The translations under genes and the position numbers were made by a program. Shown here one piece after another: positions 31,236 to 39,057 of a stretch of 41,838 nucleotides of DNA (positions are counted from its first letter, which is position 1; every line of letters begins with the position of its first letter). Below the pieces are notes generated by a model. The model was not told where the DNA came from and did no database searches. It worked only from the letters and a program-made list of their open reading frames with translations. The stretch is from Prevotellaceae bacterium UBA2744 (GTDB lineage Bacteria > Bacteroidota > Bacteroidia > Bacteroidales > Bacteroidaceae). The stretch lies in assembly GCA_002353575.1 (NCBI GenBank), contig DEJQ01000010.1:1-41838 (forward strand), given 5' to 3'.

Positions 31236-32080
31236 TGTGGGGAGGATTATTTGATTTTCTCTTCAAATACAAACACTGGCTTGTATTCATATTGTTAGAG
31301 GCTGTAAGCCTTGTCGGACTTTTCAGTACAGGCGGTTATCAAAAAAGTGTTTACTTTACTACTGCTAATAGTGTTGTAGGTTCTGCTTACTCTACTATTA
31401 GCAGTATAACTTCTTATTTGAATTTAGTCTCCGTAAATAGGGAACTTGAGACTGAAAATGAAAAACTCAGAATTGAGAATGTGAATCTGAGATCACGACT
31501 TCGGCTGGCAAATACAGACACCATGGCTTTGAACTCGCAGTTGAATGACTACAATATTGTTGTAGCTCAGGTGGTCAACTTTACCCTCCACAAGAGTGCG
31601 AACCTCATGACCATCAACAAGGGAAGAGCTGACGGGATAAAACCGGAGATGGGTGTAGTCTGCAGTCGGGGTGTTGTCGGAGTAGTATATCTTACCAGTG
31701 AACACTATGCTATTGTCATTCCGTTGCTCAATGTAAACTGCCGCATCAGCTGTAGCTTGAGGTCGTCTGAATGTTTTGGCACATTGGAGTGGAAACGAGG
31801 CAATACACGTTCTACCTATGCTACTGGGTTTCCGCGCCATTCCAAGATACGGAAAGGGGAAATCATGGAAACAAATGGATACAGCGACATTTTCCCTCCT
31901 GGAATCCCTATCGGTAAGGTTGGCTGTATTAATAACTCTGAAGATGGTATGTCCTATCGGATAAGAGTTGACTTATTCGCAAACTTCGAGACATTGCGCG
32001 ACGTCGGTATAATTACTGATTACATCCACCAGGAACGCCGTGACTTGGAGCAGTCTGTAGAAGAAACGGAGGAAAAATAA
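31235..32080 (+). CDS. mreC: Rod shape-determining protein MreC
   Basis: A 281-residue inner-membrane protein with a single N-terminal helix (HWLVFILLEAVSLVGLF, about 15-30), a coiled coil (ELETENEKLRIENVNLRSRLR, about 69-89) and a beta-barrel domain in the periplasm (VVAQVVNFTLHKSANLMTINKG, GVVCSRGVVGVVYL, NGYSDIFPPGIPIGKV). MreC links MreB filaments to PBP2. Its start codon overlaps the mreB stop, and mreD follows 3 nt after its stop. Confidence 0.96.
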   Translation: MWGGLFDFLFKYKHWLVFILLEAVSLVGLFSTGGYQKSVYFTTANSVVGSAYSTISSITSYLNLVSVNRELETENEKLRIENVNLRSRLRLANTDTMALNSQLNDYNIVVAQVVNFTLHKSANLMTINKGRADGIKPEMGVVCSRGVVGVVYLTSEHYAIVIPLLNVNCRISCSLRSSECFGTLEWKRGNTRSTYATGFPRHSKIRKGEIMETNGYSDIFPPGIPIGKVGCINNSEDGMSYRIRVDLFANFETLRDVGIITDYIHQERRDLEQSVEETEEK

Positions 32081-32082
32081 AT

Positions 32083-32574
32083 ATGCCGATATTACGATTA
32101 TTCATAATTTTAGCTATCCAGGTGCTGATTATTAACCATATACATTTATGTGGTTACATCACCCCTCTGCTTATTGGATATGTGATTATAGGTGCGCGTA
32201 AGGGAACCAGTCATGTTCTCCTCCTCCTCTTTGGCTTTTTAACGGGCTTTCTGTTTGATGTGTTCAGTAATACGGCTGGTATGGCTGCAGCATCCATGAC
32301 CTTGCTTGCAATGGTGTTGCCGTTACTGATACGGTTGTATGCCCCTCGTGATTCCGACGATCTCTTTATGCCTACAATTATCTCGATTGGCATGTTCCGC
32401 TACTGGACATACAGCCTTCTCTGTATGTTCGTGCTTCATGCCATGTTCTATGTGCTCGATGCCTTCTCACTTCACGATTGGCAACTTACGCTCCTGTCTA
32501 TTGCAGGCAGTAGCCTGTTCGCTTCAGTGCTTTGTGTAATTGCAGAACTTCTTATTAGGAAACGCTGCGGATGA
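32083..32574 (+). CDS. mreD: Rod shape-determining protein MreD
   Basis: A 163-residue inner-membrane protein with about five helices (ILRLFIILAIQVLIINHI, LIGYVIIGAR, LLLFGFLTGFLFDVFS, ASMTLLAMVLPLLIRLY, LSIAGSSLFASVLCVIAELLI). The FLTGFLFDVFSNTAG motif is typical of MreD. Divergent in sequence, the assignment rests on membrane pattern and fixed position between mreC and the PBP2 gene. It overlaps the PBP2 gene by four bases (ATGA). Confidence 0.93.
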   Translation: MPILRLFIILAIQVLIINHIHLCGYITPLLIGYVIIGARKGTSHVLLLLFGFLTGFLFDVFSNTAGMAAASMTLLAMVLPLLIRLYAPRDSDDLFMPTIISIGMFRYWTYSLLCMFVLHAMFYVLDAFSLHDWQLTLLSIAGSSLFASVLCVIAELLIRKRCG

Positions 32575-34409
32575 CGGATACGAGTTTTCATAACCGGAAA
32601 TATGTAATAGGAGGGGTGGTCTTACTTATTGTCATCACCTTCACAGTCCGCTTAGTCTATCTGCAGCTACTGAGTGAAGATTACAAGATTTTTGCAGATT
32701 CCAATGCCTTTCTGAATAATATAATATTCCCAGCTCGTGGTGCTATATTTGATCGCAACGGAAAACCCTTGGTGTATAACCAGCCGGCTTACGATGTAAT
32801 GGTGGTGATGCGCGAAGTGGAGAATTTGGATACTCTTGACTTTTGTGAATCCCTCGGTATTACAAAGGAAATCTTCCTGCAGCGAATGGAGTACATTAAG
32901 GACCGCAACAAAAATCCCGGTTATTCGTCCTACACGCAGCAGATATTCATGAGTCAGTTGCCAAGTAAGGATTTTTCTGTTTTTCAGGAAAAACTGTTCC
33001 GTTTCAAGGGTTTCTATGTCCGTGAACGTTCTGTTCGTCGATATGACTATCCTTATGCTGCACATGTACTGGGAGATGTGGCTGAGGTATCGCAAAAGGA
33101 TATAGACAGGGAAAGCTACTATATGCCTGGTGATTATATAGGCAAGCAAGGTATAGAGAGAAGCTATGAAGAAGATTTGCGTGGTACGAAAGGAGTGCAG
33201 ATATTGCTCCGTGATGCTCAGGGACGTATTCGTGGACATTATAAGGACGGAGCCTTCGACCGCAAACCCATTCCTGGCAGGAATCTCACTTTGGGTATAG
33301 ATATTGAGCTGCAGAGTTTGGGTGAGAGCCTGATGCAGGGAAAACTCGGGGCAATCGTAGCTATAGAACCTTCTACGGGCGAAATACTGGCTATGGTCAG
33401 TGCCCCTACTTACGATCCGCGCCTGATGGAGGGTAAGGAACGTGGCAAACAAATGAGCATGATGTTTCAAGACCCGCTGCATCCGATGCTCAACCGCGCC
33501 ATTCAGGGCACTTATCCTCCTGGCTCTACGTTTAAAACAGCACAGGGACTCACCTTCCTGCAGGAAGGTATTGTCAACTCGCAGACACTCTACCCTTGCT
33601 CCCGCGGTTTCCGTTATGGCCGCATGAAAATCGGCTGTCACAGTCACTATAGCCCTATAGCATTCGTTCCTGCCACTGGTACATCATGCAATGCCTACTT
33701 CTGCTGGGGACTATATTATATGTTAAACAACAGAAATAAATATTCCACCATTCAGGCTGCTATGACCGTATGGAAGGACTATATGGTAGCAATGGGCTTC
33801 GGATATAAATTAGGTGTCGATATGCCTGGCGAGTCACGAGGACTTATTCCGAATGCGCAGTTCTACGATAAGATATACAGATCATCTTGGTCGGCACTGA
33901 GCGTACTGCCTATTGCGATAGGGCAGGGAGAGGTGACCCTTACGCCCTTGCAGATTGCCAACTTAGGGGCAACCATTGCTAATCGTGGATACTATATCAC
34001 TCCGCATGTGGTGAAGTATGTAGAGGGGGGGCATCTGGCTGATTCTTTGCTGAAGCGTCATAATGTTCCTGTAGATAAGCAGTTCTACGAGATGGTCGTG
34101 GCAGGTATGCGTAATGCAGTGACAAACGGAACCTGTAGAGGTGCCAATAATCCCTGGTATGAGGTATGTGGTAAGACTGGTACGGCTCAGAACCGCGGTC
34201 ATGACCACTCGGTATTTATGGGATTTGCACCGCGTGAGAATCCTAAGATTGCAGTCGCAGTTTATGTAGAGAACGGAGGTTGGGGCGCCACCTATGGAGT
34301 GCCTATCGGTGCGTTGATGATGGAGCAGTATATCCGCGGCGAACTGAGTGATGCTTCAAAGCAGAAGGCTCTTAGCATACAGGAAAGAACTATAAAATAT
34401 CAATTCTGA
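32571..34409 (+). CDS. mrdA: Penicillin-binding protein 2 (elongasome transpeptidase)
   Basis: A 612-residue class B PBP. One N-terminal helix (YVIGGVVLLIVITFTVRLVY) is followed by the pedestal domain (IFPARGAIFDRNGKPLVYNQ, RYDYPYAAHVLGDVAEVS) and the transpeptidase domain. Catalytic motifs: STFK near residue 317 (in GTYPPGSTFKTAQG), SCN near 370 and KTGT near 533. It makes peptide cross-links in the periplasm during elongation together with RodA. The start overlaps the mreD stop, and rodA starts 30 nt after it. Confidence 0.97.
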   Translation: MTDTSFHNRKYVIGGVVLLIVITFTVRLVYLQLLSEDYKIFADSNAFLNNIIFPARGAIFDRNGKPLVYNQPAYDVMVVMREVENLDTLDFCESLGITKEIFLQRMEYIKDRNKNPGYSSYTQQIFMSQLPSKDFSVFQEKLFRFKGFYVRERSVRRYDYPYAAHVLGDVAEVSQKDIDRESYYMPGDYIGKQGIERSYEEDLRGTKGVQILLRDAQGRIRGHYKDGAFDRKPIPGRNLTLGIDIELQSLGESLMQGKLGAIVAIEPSTGEILAMVSAPTYDPRLMEGKERGKQMSMMFQDPLHPMLNRAIQGTYPPGSTFKTAQGLTFLQEGIVNSQTLYPCSRGFRYGRMKIGCHSHYSPIAFVPATGTSCNAYFCWGLYYMLNNRNKYSTIQAAMTVWKDYMVAMGFGYKLGVDMPGESRGLIPNAQFYDKIYRSSWSALSVLPIAIGQGEVTLTPLQIANLGATIANRGYYITPHVVKYVEGGHLADSLLKRHNVPVDKQFYEMVVAGMRNAVTNGTCRGANNPWYEVCGKTGTAQNRGHDHSVFMGFAPRENPKIAVAVYVENGGWGATYGVPIGALMMEQYIRGELSDASKQKALSIQERTIKYQF

Positions 34410-34438
34410 TTGTAGTAAACAAATAAAGCATAAACGGT

Positions 34439-35902
34439 ATGAGCCAGACACAGAAATCCATATTCCGCAGCATCGACTGGGTTGTAATCTTGCTTTATGT
34501 CATCCTCGTCATCTGGGGGTGGTTTTCTGTGTGTGGTGCCAGCTACGACTTTTCCAATCCCAATATATTCGGGTGGGAATCAAATTCCGGTAAGCAGCTT
34601 GTGTGGGGGGGCACATCGTTTGTACTGGCCATGTTCATTATGCTTGTAGAAAAACGCTTCTACGAATCAAGTGCATATTTCATATACGCGGCTGTAATTA
34701 TTTTGCTGCTTGTCACTATTTTCATCGCCCCAGACACCAAGGGCTCTCATTCGTGGCTTCCTATTGGTCCGGTTAAGTTGCAGCCGGCTGAGTTTGCCAA
34801 GTTTTCCACAGCCCTTGCCCTCGGTAAGTTTATGAGTGAATACTCATTCAGCCTTAGCAGTTCTCGTAACTTTATGAGCGTGGTTGGACTGATTGTCCTT
34901 CCGATGGTTCTGATTATTGCTCAGCATGAAACTGGTTCAGCTCTGGTATTCTTTGCCTTTTTCCTGATGCTTTATCGCGAGGGAATGACAGGTTCTCTGC
35001 TGTTCACGGGATTCATTACCGTTGTTTACTTCGTTGTCGGCATTCGCTATAGCGACACTCCTATGTCTTATTTGCCAGTCAGTGTGGGCGAATTCACTGT
35101 CATTCTTCTGGCTATGTTATGTACCATCGGACTCATGTGGGTATATTGCCGTAATCTTGATGAGGTGAAAATCCTATTGGCTATAGGTTTGGGAACTACT
35201 GCGTTGCTGTTGCTCTTCGCCTTTTTCGTCATCCCCTTTAATATCTGTCCGGTAATGCTCGTGGTTAACATATCCATGGTGTTCTACCTGTTGTATAAGG
35301 CTATATACTATAAACTGGCAAATTATGCCTTGGTTGGTCTGTTCTGCATATTCAGTTCCGGCTTTTATTATATATGCGACACCCTGTTCGACCATCTTGA
35401 GCCACATCAGCGCATACGTATAGAGGTACTTCTTGGTATGGAGGATGACCCTCGCGGAGCCGGATATAATGTGAACCAGGCAAAAATAGCCATCGGTTCT
35501 GGCGGATTTTCCGGGAAGGGATTCCTTAATGGTACACAGACGAAACTAAAGTACGTGCCTGAGCAGCATACCGACTTTATTTTCTGTACCGTAGGTGAAG
35601 AAGAAGGGTTTCTCGGCAGTGTGGGCGTACTGATTACTTACCTGTTTTTTATTTGGCGGCTCATATTCCTGTCTGAACGGCAACCAGACACGTTGGGGCG
35701 GGTCTATGGATATTCTGTGGTCAGCATATTCATATTCCATCTTTTCATTAATGTGGGTATGGTGCTGGGACTTACTCCGGTCATAGGTATTCCGCTGCCG
35801 TTTTTCTCCTATGGCGGCTCTAATGTATGGGGATTCACCATTCTCCTGTTCATATTCCTGCGTATGGATGCAGAGCGGGAATTAAAAAAGAATAAATACT
35901 GA
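34439..35902 (+). CDS. rodA: Peptidoglycan polymerase RodA (SEDS family)
   Basis: A 487-residue SEDS glycosyltransferase with about 10 helices. Family features are TKGSHSWLPIGPVKLQPAEFAK (periplasmic loop), LIIAQHETGSALVFFAFFL (the ...D/E-x-G-S-A region) and the C-terminal TPVIGIPLPFFSYGGSNVWG. The segment KYVPEQHTDFIFCTVGEEEGFLG is also typical. At 487 residues it is longer than proteobacterial RodA (about 370), because of a middle insertion (about 195-320) common in Bacteroidetes. It ends the elongasome operon; the gldH stop lies 2 nt away on the other strand and no terminator hairpin is visible between them. Confidence 0.96.
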   Translation: MSQTQKSIFRSIDWVVILLYVILVIWGWFSVCGASYDFSNPNIFGWESNSGKQLVWGGTSFVLAMFIMLVEKRFYESSAYFIYAAVIILLLVTIFIAPDTKGSHSWLPIGPVKLQPAEFAKFSTALALGKFMSEYSFSLSSSRNFMSVVGLIVLPMVLIIAQHETGSALVFFAFFLMLYREGMTGSLLFTGFITVVYFVVGIRYSDTPMSYLPVSVGEFTVILLAMLCTIGLMWVYCRNLDEVKILLAIGLGTTALLLLFAFFVIPFNICPVMLVVNISMVFYLLYKAIYYKLANYALVGLFCIFSSGFYYICDTLFDHLEPHQRIRIEVLLGMEDDPRGAGYNVNQAKIAIGSGGFSGKGFLNGTQTKLKYVPEQHTDFIFCTVGEEEGFLGSVGVLITYLFFIWRLIFLSERQPDTLGRVYGYSVVSIFIFHLFINVGMVLGLTPVIGIPLPFFSYGGSNVWGFTILLFIFLRMDAERELKKNKY

Positions 35903-35904
35903 TT

Positions 35905-36399
35905 TTATCGGGTGTTTCCTATCTTGTCACATCCAATTATCAGGTCGGTTATACCTGTCAGCGGGTTCTGTTTCATGATGTGGGTGATGCTCAGAGTGTA
36001 GGTGCTTGAGCCGTCTGCTGTGAAGTTCATCAGAGCCTGCACTTGCTTCCTGAAACTGAAACCGTCGCAGCCCTTGTCAGGGATGGTGAATTGTAGTGTG
36101 TCGCAGCGCACAATCTTTTTTTTATCGCTTAGTTGAGTTTTGATATATACGGTGTTGTATTTGTATTCATCTGTATATCGAAGTCCTATGCTAAGCTGTA
36201 TTTCCTGCCTCTCTGTACTGTCCTTGTATGTCAGGAACTGCTCTATGGGTATTTTGATGACATCTTCCTTATACCACAGTGATTCGTCAAAATGATGGTG
36301 TGCTGTGAAATATACATTGTCATTGCATGAGCATAATAGCACAAACAGACAGCAGATGAATGCTGTTGCTCGGCATAGTTGTGGTACACACCTAAGCAT
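35905..36399 (-). CDS. gldH: Gliding motility lipoprotein GldH
   Basis: A 164-residue lipoprotein. The signal CRATAFICCLFVLLCSC carries the lipobox LLCSC. The mature part (DESLWYKEDVIKIPI, IGLRYTDEYKYNTVYIKTQL, DTLQFTIPDKGCDGFSFRKQVQALMNF) matches the GldH family. GldH is needed for gliding in Flavobacterium, but it is also kept in non-motile Bacteroidetes; its role here is unclear but probably linked to envelope or T9SS function. It starts 5 nt after the ricT stop in a holB-ricT-gldH operon and ends against rodA. Confidence 0.9.
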   Translation of the reverse strand: MLRCVPQLCRATAFICCLFVLLCSCNDNVYFTAHHHFDESLWYKEDVIKIPIEQFLTYKDSTERQEIQLSIGLRYTDEYKYNTVYIKTQLSDKKKIVRCDTLQFTIPDKGCDGFSFRKQVQALMNFTADGSSTYTLSITHIMKQNPLTGITDLIIGCDKIGNTR

Positions 36400-36404
36400 A
36401 TCGG

Positions 36405-37544
36405 TTACTTATTCGTCTTTTTTTCTTCTTGCGACGGCCTCTTGTGGTTGTCGTCCTTTCTGCCTTTTCTGCGTTTCCCCTTGCCGCCTTTCTTGTCGAA
36501 TCGGTTTATGTTGTTTTGGTCGAGCAAGTCGGCAGATGTCTCCTCGACCTTGACACTGTCTTCAGTGAGTGACTCTGGTTTCTGTCCGTTTCTGTTCATG
36601 TTGATAATTTCAAAGGCCCGCTTTGCAGAGATAATCTTCTCACCTGCCAGAATATGCTTGTCAGTAGAGTAGGTGATGAAGTGATTCAGTATGTCGGCTT
36701 TGAAGAAGAAGTAATCATTATCTTTCGTGTGCAGTACAATCTCGCGCGAAGGCATTTTCTTCAGCGACTCCACGTACTGATCTACCTCGTAGTTCATACA
36801 GCATTTCAATTTTGCACACTGCCCTGCCAGCTTCTGAGGATTGAGTGATACGTCCTGGAATCGCGCGGCACTCGTCGATACACTGCTGAATACAGTCATC
36901 CAGGTAGCACAGCAGAGTTCGCGACCGCAGGGGCCCATTCCGCCGATGCGTCCGGCCTCCTGACGCGCACCGATCTGTTTCATCTCAATGCGTACGTGGA
37001 AACGGTCTGCCAATACCTTGATGAGCTGACGGAAGTCCACGCGTGCATCGGCTATGTAGTAGAAGATAGCTTTGCCGCCATCGCCCTGATACTCTACATC
37101 GCCTATTTTCATTTTCAGCCCCAGGTCTTTGGCTATCTGTCGCGATTCTATCATGGTATTGTGCTCGCGGGCCTTTGCTTCGGCAAACTTATCCATATCT
37201 ACCTGGCGTGCTTTGCGATATATTTTTTTCAGTTCAGTGCCTGGTTTCAGATTGGCTTTCTTCAGTAGGAGAGGGACTAACCTGCCAGTCATGGTCACGG
37301 TACCTATGTCGTGACCTGGATTACCCTCTACGGCTACGATGTCACCCTTTACCAGTTCTAGCTTGTTGGTGTTCAGGTAATACCCTTTGCGTGGCGGTTT
37401 GAACTGCACCTCTACAAGTTCGGTTGATGCTGCGTTGTCGGGCAGGTCTGCCAACCAGTCGTAGGTATTCAGTTTGTCGGCATGACGGCTGCACCCTTCT
37501 GCGCATATTCCGTCTCTGCAGTTTCCGCATTTATATTCGTTCAT
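36405..37544 (-). CDS. ricT: PSP1-domain protein RicT/YaaT
   Basis: A 379-residue PSP1 (RicT/YaaT) protein. An N-terminal Cys cluster (C6, C9, C14, C18: CGNCRDGICAEGC) is followed by VEVQFKPPRKGYY and GDIVAVEGNPGHDIGTVTMTG, then GDVEYQGDGGKAIFYYIADARVDFRQLIK, the conserved GPCGRELCC and CAKLKCCMNYE motifs, and a basic tail (GGKGKRRKGRKDDNHKR). In Bacillus the Ric complex is a cofactor of RNA maturation; in Bacteroidetes the gene usually sits next to holB and gldH, as here. Extra N- and C-terminal regions are typical of the phylum. The function in this lineage is not established. Confidence 0.93.
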   Translation of the reverse strand: MNEYKCGNCRDGICAEGCSRHADKLNTYDWLADLPDNAASTELVEVQFKPPRKGYYLNTNKLELVKGDIVAVEGNPGHDIGTVTMTGRLVPLLLKKANLKPGTELKKIYRKARQVDMDKFAEAKAREHNTMIESRQIAKDLGLKMKIGDVEYQGDGGKAIFYYIADARVDFRQLIKVLADRFHVRIEMKQIGARQEAGRIGGMGPCGRELCCATWMTVFSSVSTSAARFQDVSLNPQKLAGQCAKLKCCMNYEVDQYVESLKKMPSREIVLHTKDNDYFFFKADILNHFITYSTDKHILAGEKIISAKRAFEIINMNRNGQKPESLTEDSVKVEETSADLLDQNNINRFDKKGGKGKRRKGRKDDNHKRPSQEEKKTNK

Positions 37545-37578
37545 CTATGTGTGTCGTTTATCAGTTATATATAGTGGT

Positions 37579-38571
37579 TTATCTGTTCTTTATCAGTACG
37601 ATCATCTTCAGGGCGAAATCGAAGAAGACGATTCTTGCACTGGCATTGGCTTCTATGTCGCGCTGTGCAGCCGAGAGCTCGTCCATGATGCCTATTACGT
37701 TCCTCTCGTTGATGAAAGGGGCAAACTTAACGGCAAACTGAGCTTCTTCCTCGTTCATGGAGTTTAGCTCGGCAGCTTGTCCGAAGTTATAGATGAAGTT
37801 CTCGCGTATCATCCTCTGTGCGTAGAGCAGGAAGCTTTTCTGTCGTTCGCGTCCAATGCCCGCCAGTTTCTCCGACCAGAGTTTCATCTCCTTCACTTTT
37901 CTCGCATAGCTCAGTCGCATCAGGGTGACGAACAAATCGAAGAACAGCGATGTGTCGGAGTGTTCTATAGTGCGCTCCTGCAGCGGTGTCAGTTCTATTA
38001 TTTGGGTTCTGCTCCTTATGGTCTGCAACACTAGTTGCGGCTGCTCGCTCACCAGAAGGAATACGGTCATTGCCGGTGGTTCCTCCAGTAGCTTCAGCAG
38101 TTTATTGGCAGCAGTGGCATTCATCTTCTCCGGCAGCCACATCACTACGACCTTATAGCCGCCTTGGCTTGATTTCAGCGACAGTTTCTTGGTGAGCATG
38201 TCGCTTTCGTCACCATAAATCTGCAGTTGCTGGTTTTCGGCTCCGCAGGCTTCCATCCACTCTTCCATGCCGAAATAGATTTGCTGCTCGCACAGTCCGC
38301 GCCATTGTCCGATGAAGTCATCGCAGTAGGTTGGCTTTGCCGAACCGTTTTTCTTGTAGATAGGGAATACGAAGTGCAGGTCGGGATGCTGCAGTTGTTC
38401 TGCCATCGGCACTCTTCCGAGCAGTTCTTGTGCGAAGGCTATGGCAAGGGGCAGTGCCCCGCATCCTTCCGGACCTGTCAGCATGATGGCATGTGGCACT
38501 TTGTCTTGTTGCAAAGCTCCCTGCAGCATCTGCTTTGCCGCATCTTGTCCTATGATCTGATCGAATGTCAT
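37579..38571 (-). CDS. holB: DNA polymerase III delta' subunit
   Basis: A 330-residue clamp-loader subunit. It opens MTFDQIIGQDAAKQML, with the degenerate P-loop GPEGCGAL (33-40) of the non-hydrolysing delta' class, then HPDLHFVFPIYKK (62-74), VVVMWLPEKMNATAANKLLKLLEEPP and VLQTIRSRTQI (the sensor region). In many relatives a zinc module with four cysteines lies between FAQELLGR and HPDLHF; here only eight residues remain, so it has been lost. The start codon is 7 nt after the 3' end of ssrA, so the gene is probably transcribed with the tmRNA. ricT follows 34 nt after its stop. Confidence 0.92.
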   Translation of the reverse strand: MTFDQIIGQDAAKQMLQGALQQDKVPHAIMLTGPEGCGALPLAIAFAQELLGRVPMAEQLQHPDLHFVFPIYKKNGSAKPTYCDDFIGQWRGLCEQQIYFGMEEWMEACGAENQQLQIYGDESDMLTKKLSLKSSQGGYKVVVMWLPEKMNATAANKLLKLLEEPPAMTVFLLVSEQPQLVLQTIRSRTQIIELTPLQERTIEHSDTSLFFDLFVTLMRLSYARKVKEMKLWSEKLAGIGRERQKSFLLYAQRMIRENFIYNFGQAAELNSMNEEEAQFAVKFAPFINERNVIGIMDELSAAQRDIEANASARIVFFDFALKMIVLIKNR

Positions 38572-38578
38572 GCCTCAG

Positions 38579-38975
38579 TGGAGCTGGAGGGGATTGAACC
38601 CTCGTCCAAACGAGGAAGCCATACGCTTTCTACATGCTTATCTTGGACTTCATTGTAGGGCAGCAGCCAGAACCCAAGCCATCCACTACTGCCTTAGCCT
38701 CAATGGTTTCACCTGATGCGCGAGGCTCGCAACGGGCTATCCCCGAATTTCTGGCACCGCTGACCTGAACGCCTCGGAGCAAGGGCTTTCAGAGCGATGT
38801 CTCGTCTCCTCGCCTGGCAAGGAGATAAAGCTATATCTACTATACTTCGATTAAGCAGCGAGAGCGTAAGAAGTTTCGCCAATTAATTGTTCGCAGACTG
38901 AGATTTAAGTGAGGGCCAGCGACTCACTGCATGCTTACGTACCACTCCGTCCCGCTGTCAAATCCAGTCAGCCCC
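38579..38975 (-). ncRNA. ssrA: Transfer-messenger RNA (one-piece)
   Basis: A 397-nt tmRNA. The 5' end GGGGCTGACTGGATTTGACAGC and the 3' end TTCAATCCCCTCCAGCTCC pair as the tRNA-like acceptor (GGGGCTG with CAGCTCC, one G-U). The T-arm GAGGGTTCAATCCCCTC is present. The tag frame at 38851-38880 reads GETSYALAA followed by TAA, so the tag would be (A)GETSYALAA, close to the Bacteroides-type. The discriminator A (plus position 38579) is followed by CTG, so CCA is not encoded. Function: rescue of stalled ribosomes. holB begins 7 nt downstream. Confidence 0.96.
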
Positions 38976-39000
38976 AAAGTGATTGTAAAATAATTCACGG

Positions 39001-39037
39001 CAAAGGTAAGAATTATTTCATATAAATCGTAATTTTG
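39001..39037. promoter_or_regulatory. Divergent promoters of ssrA and murF
   Basis: The minus strand has a perfect TACCTTTG at 39001-39008, 26 nt upstream of the tmRNA 5' end. The plus strand has TAATTTTG at 39030-39037, 20 nt before the murF ATG. Both fit TAnnTTTG; no strong -33 box is visible for either, so they rest on the -7 element and position. Confidence 0.6.
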
Positions 39038-39057
39038 CAAAAAAAAACTATCGACCT

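Noticed and set aside
32667..33647. Minus-strand open frame of 326 codons within the PBP2 gene
   Set aside because: A shadow of mrdA; its translation has no family signature and the PBP2 motifs lie in the other strand.
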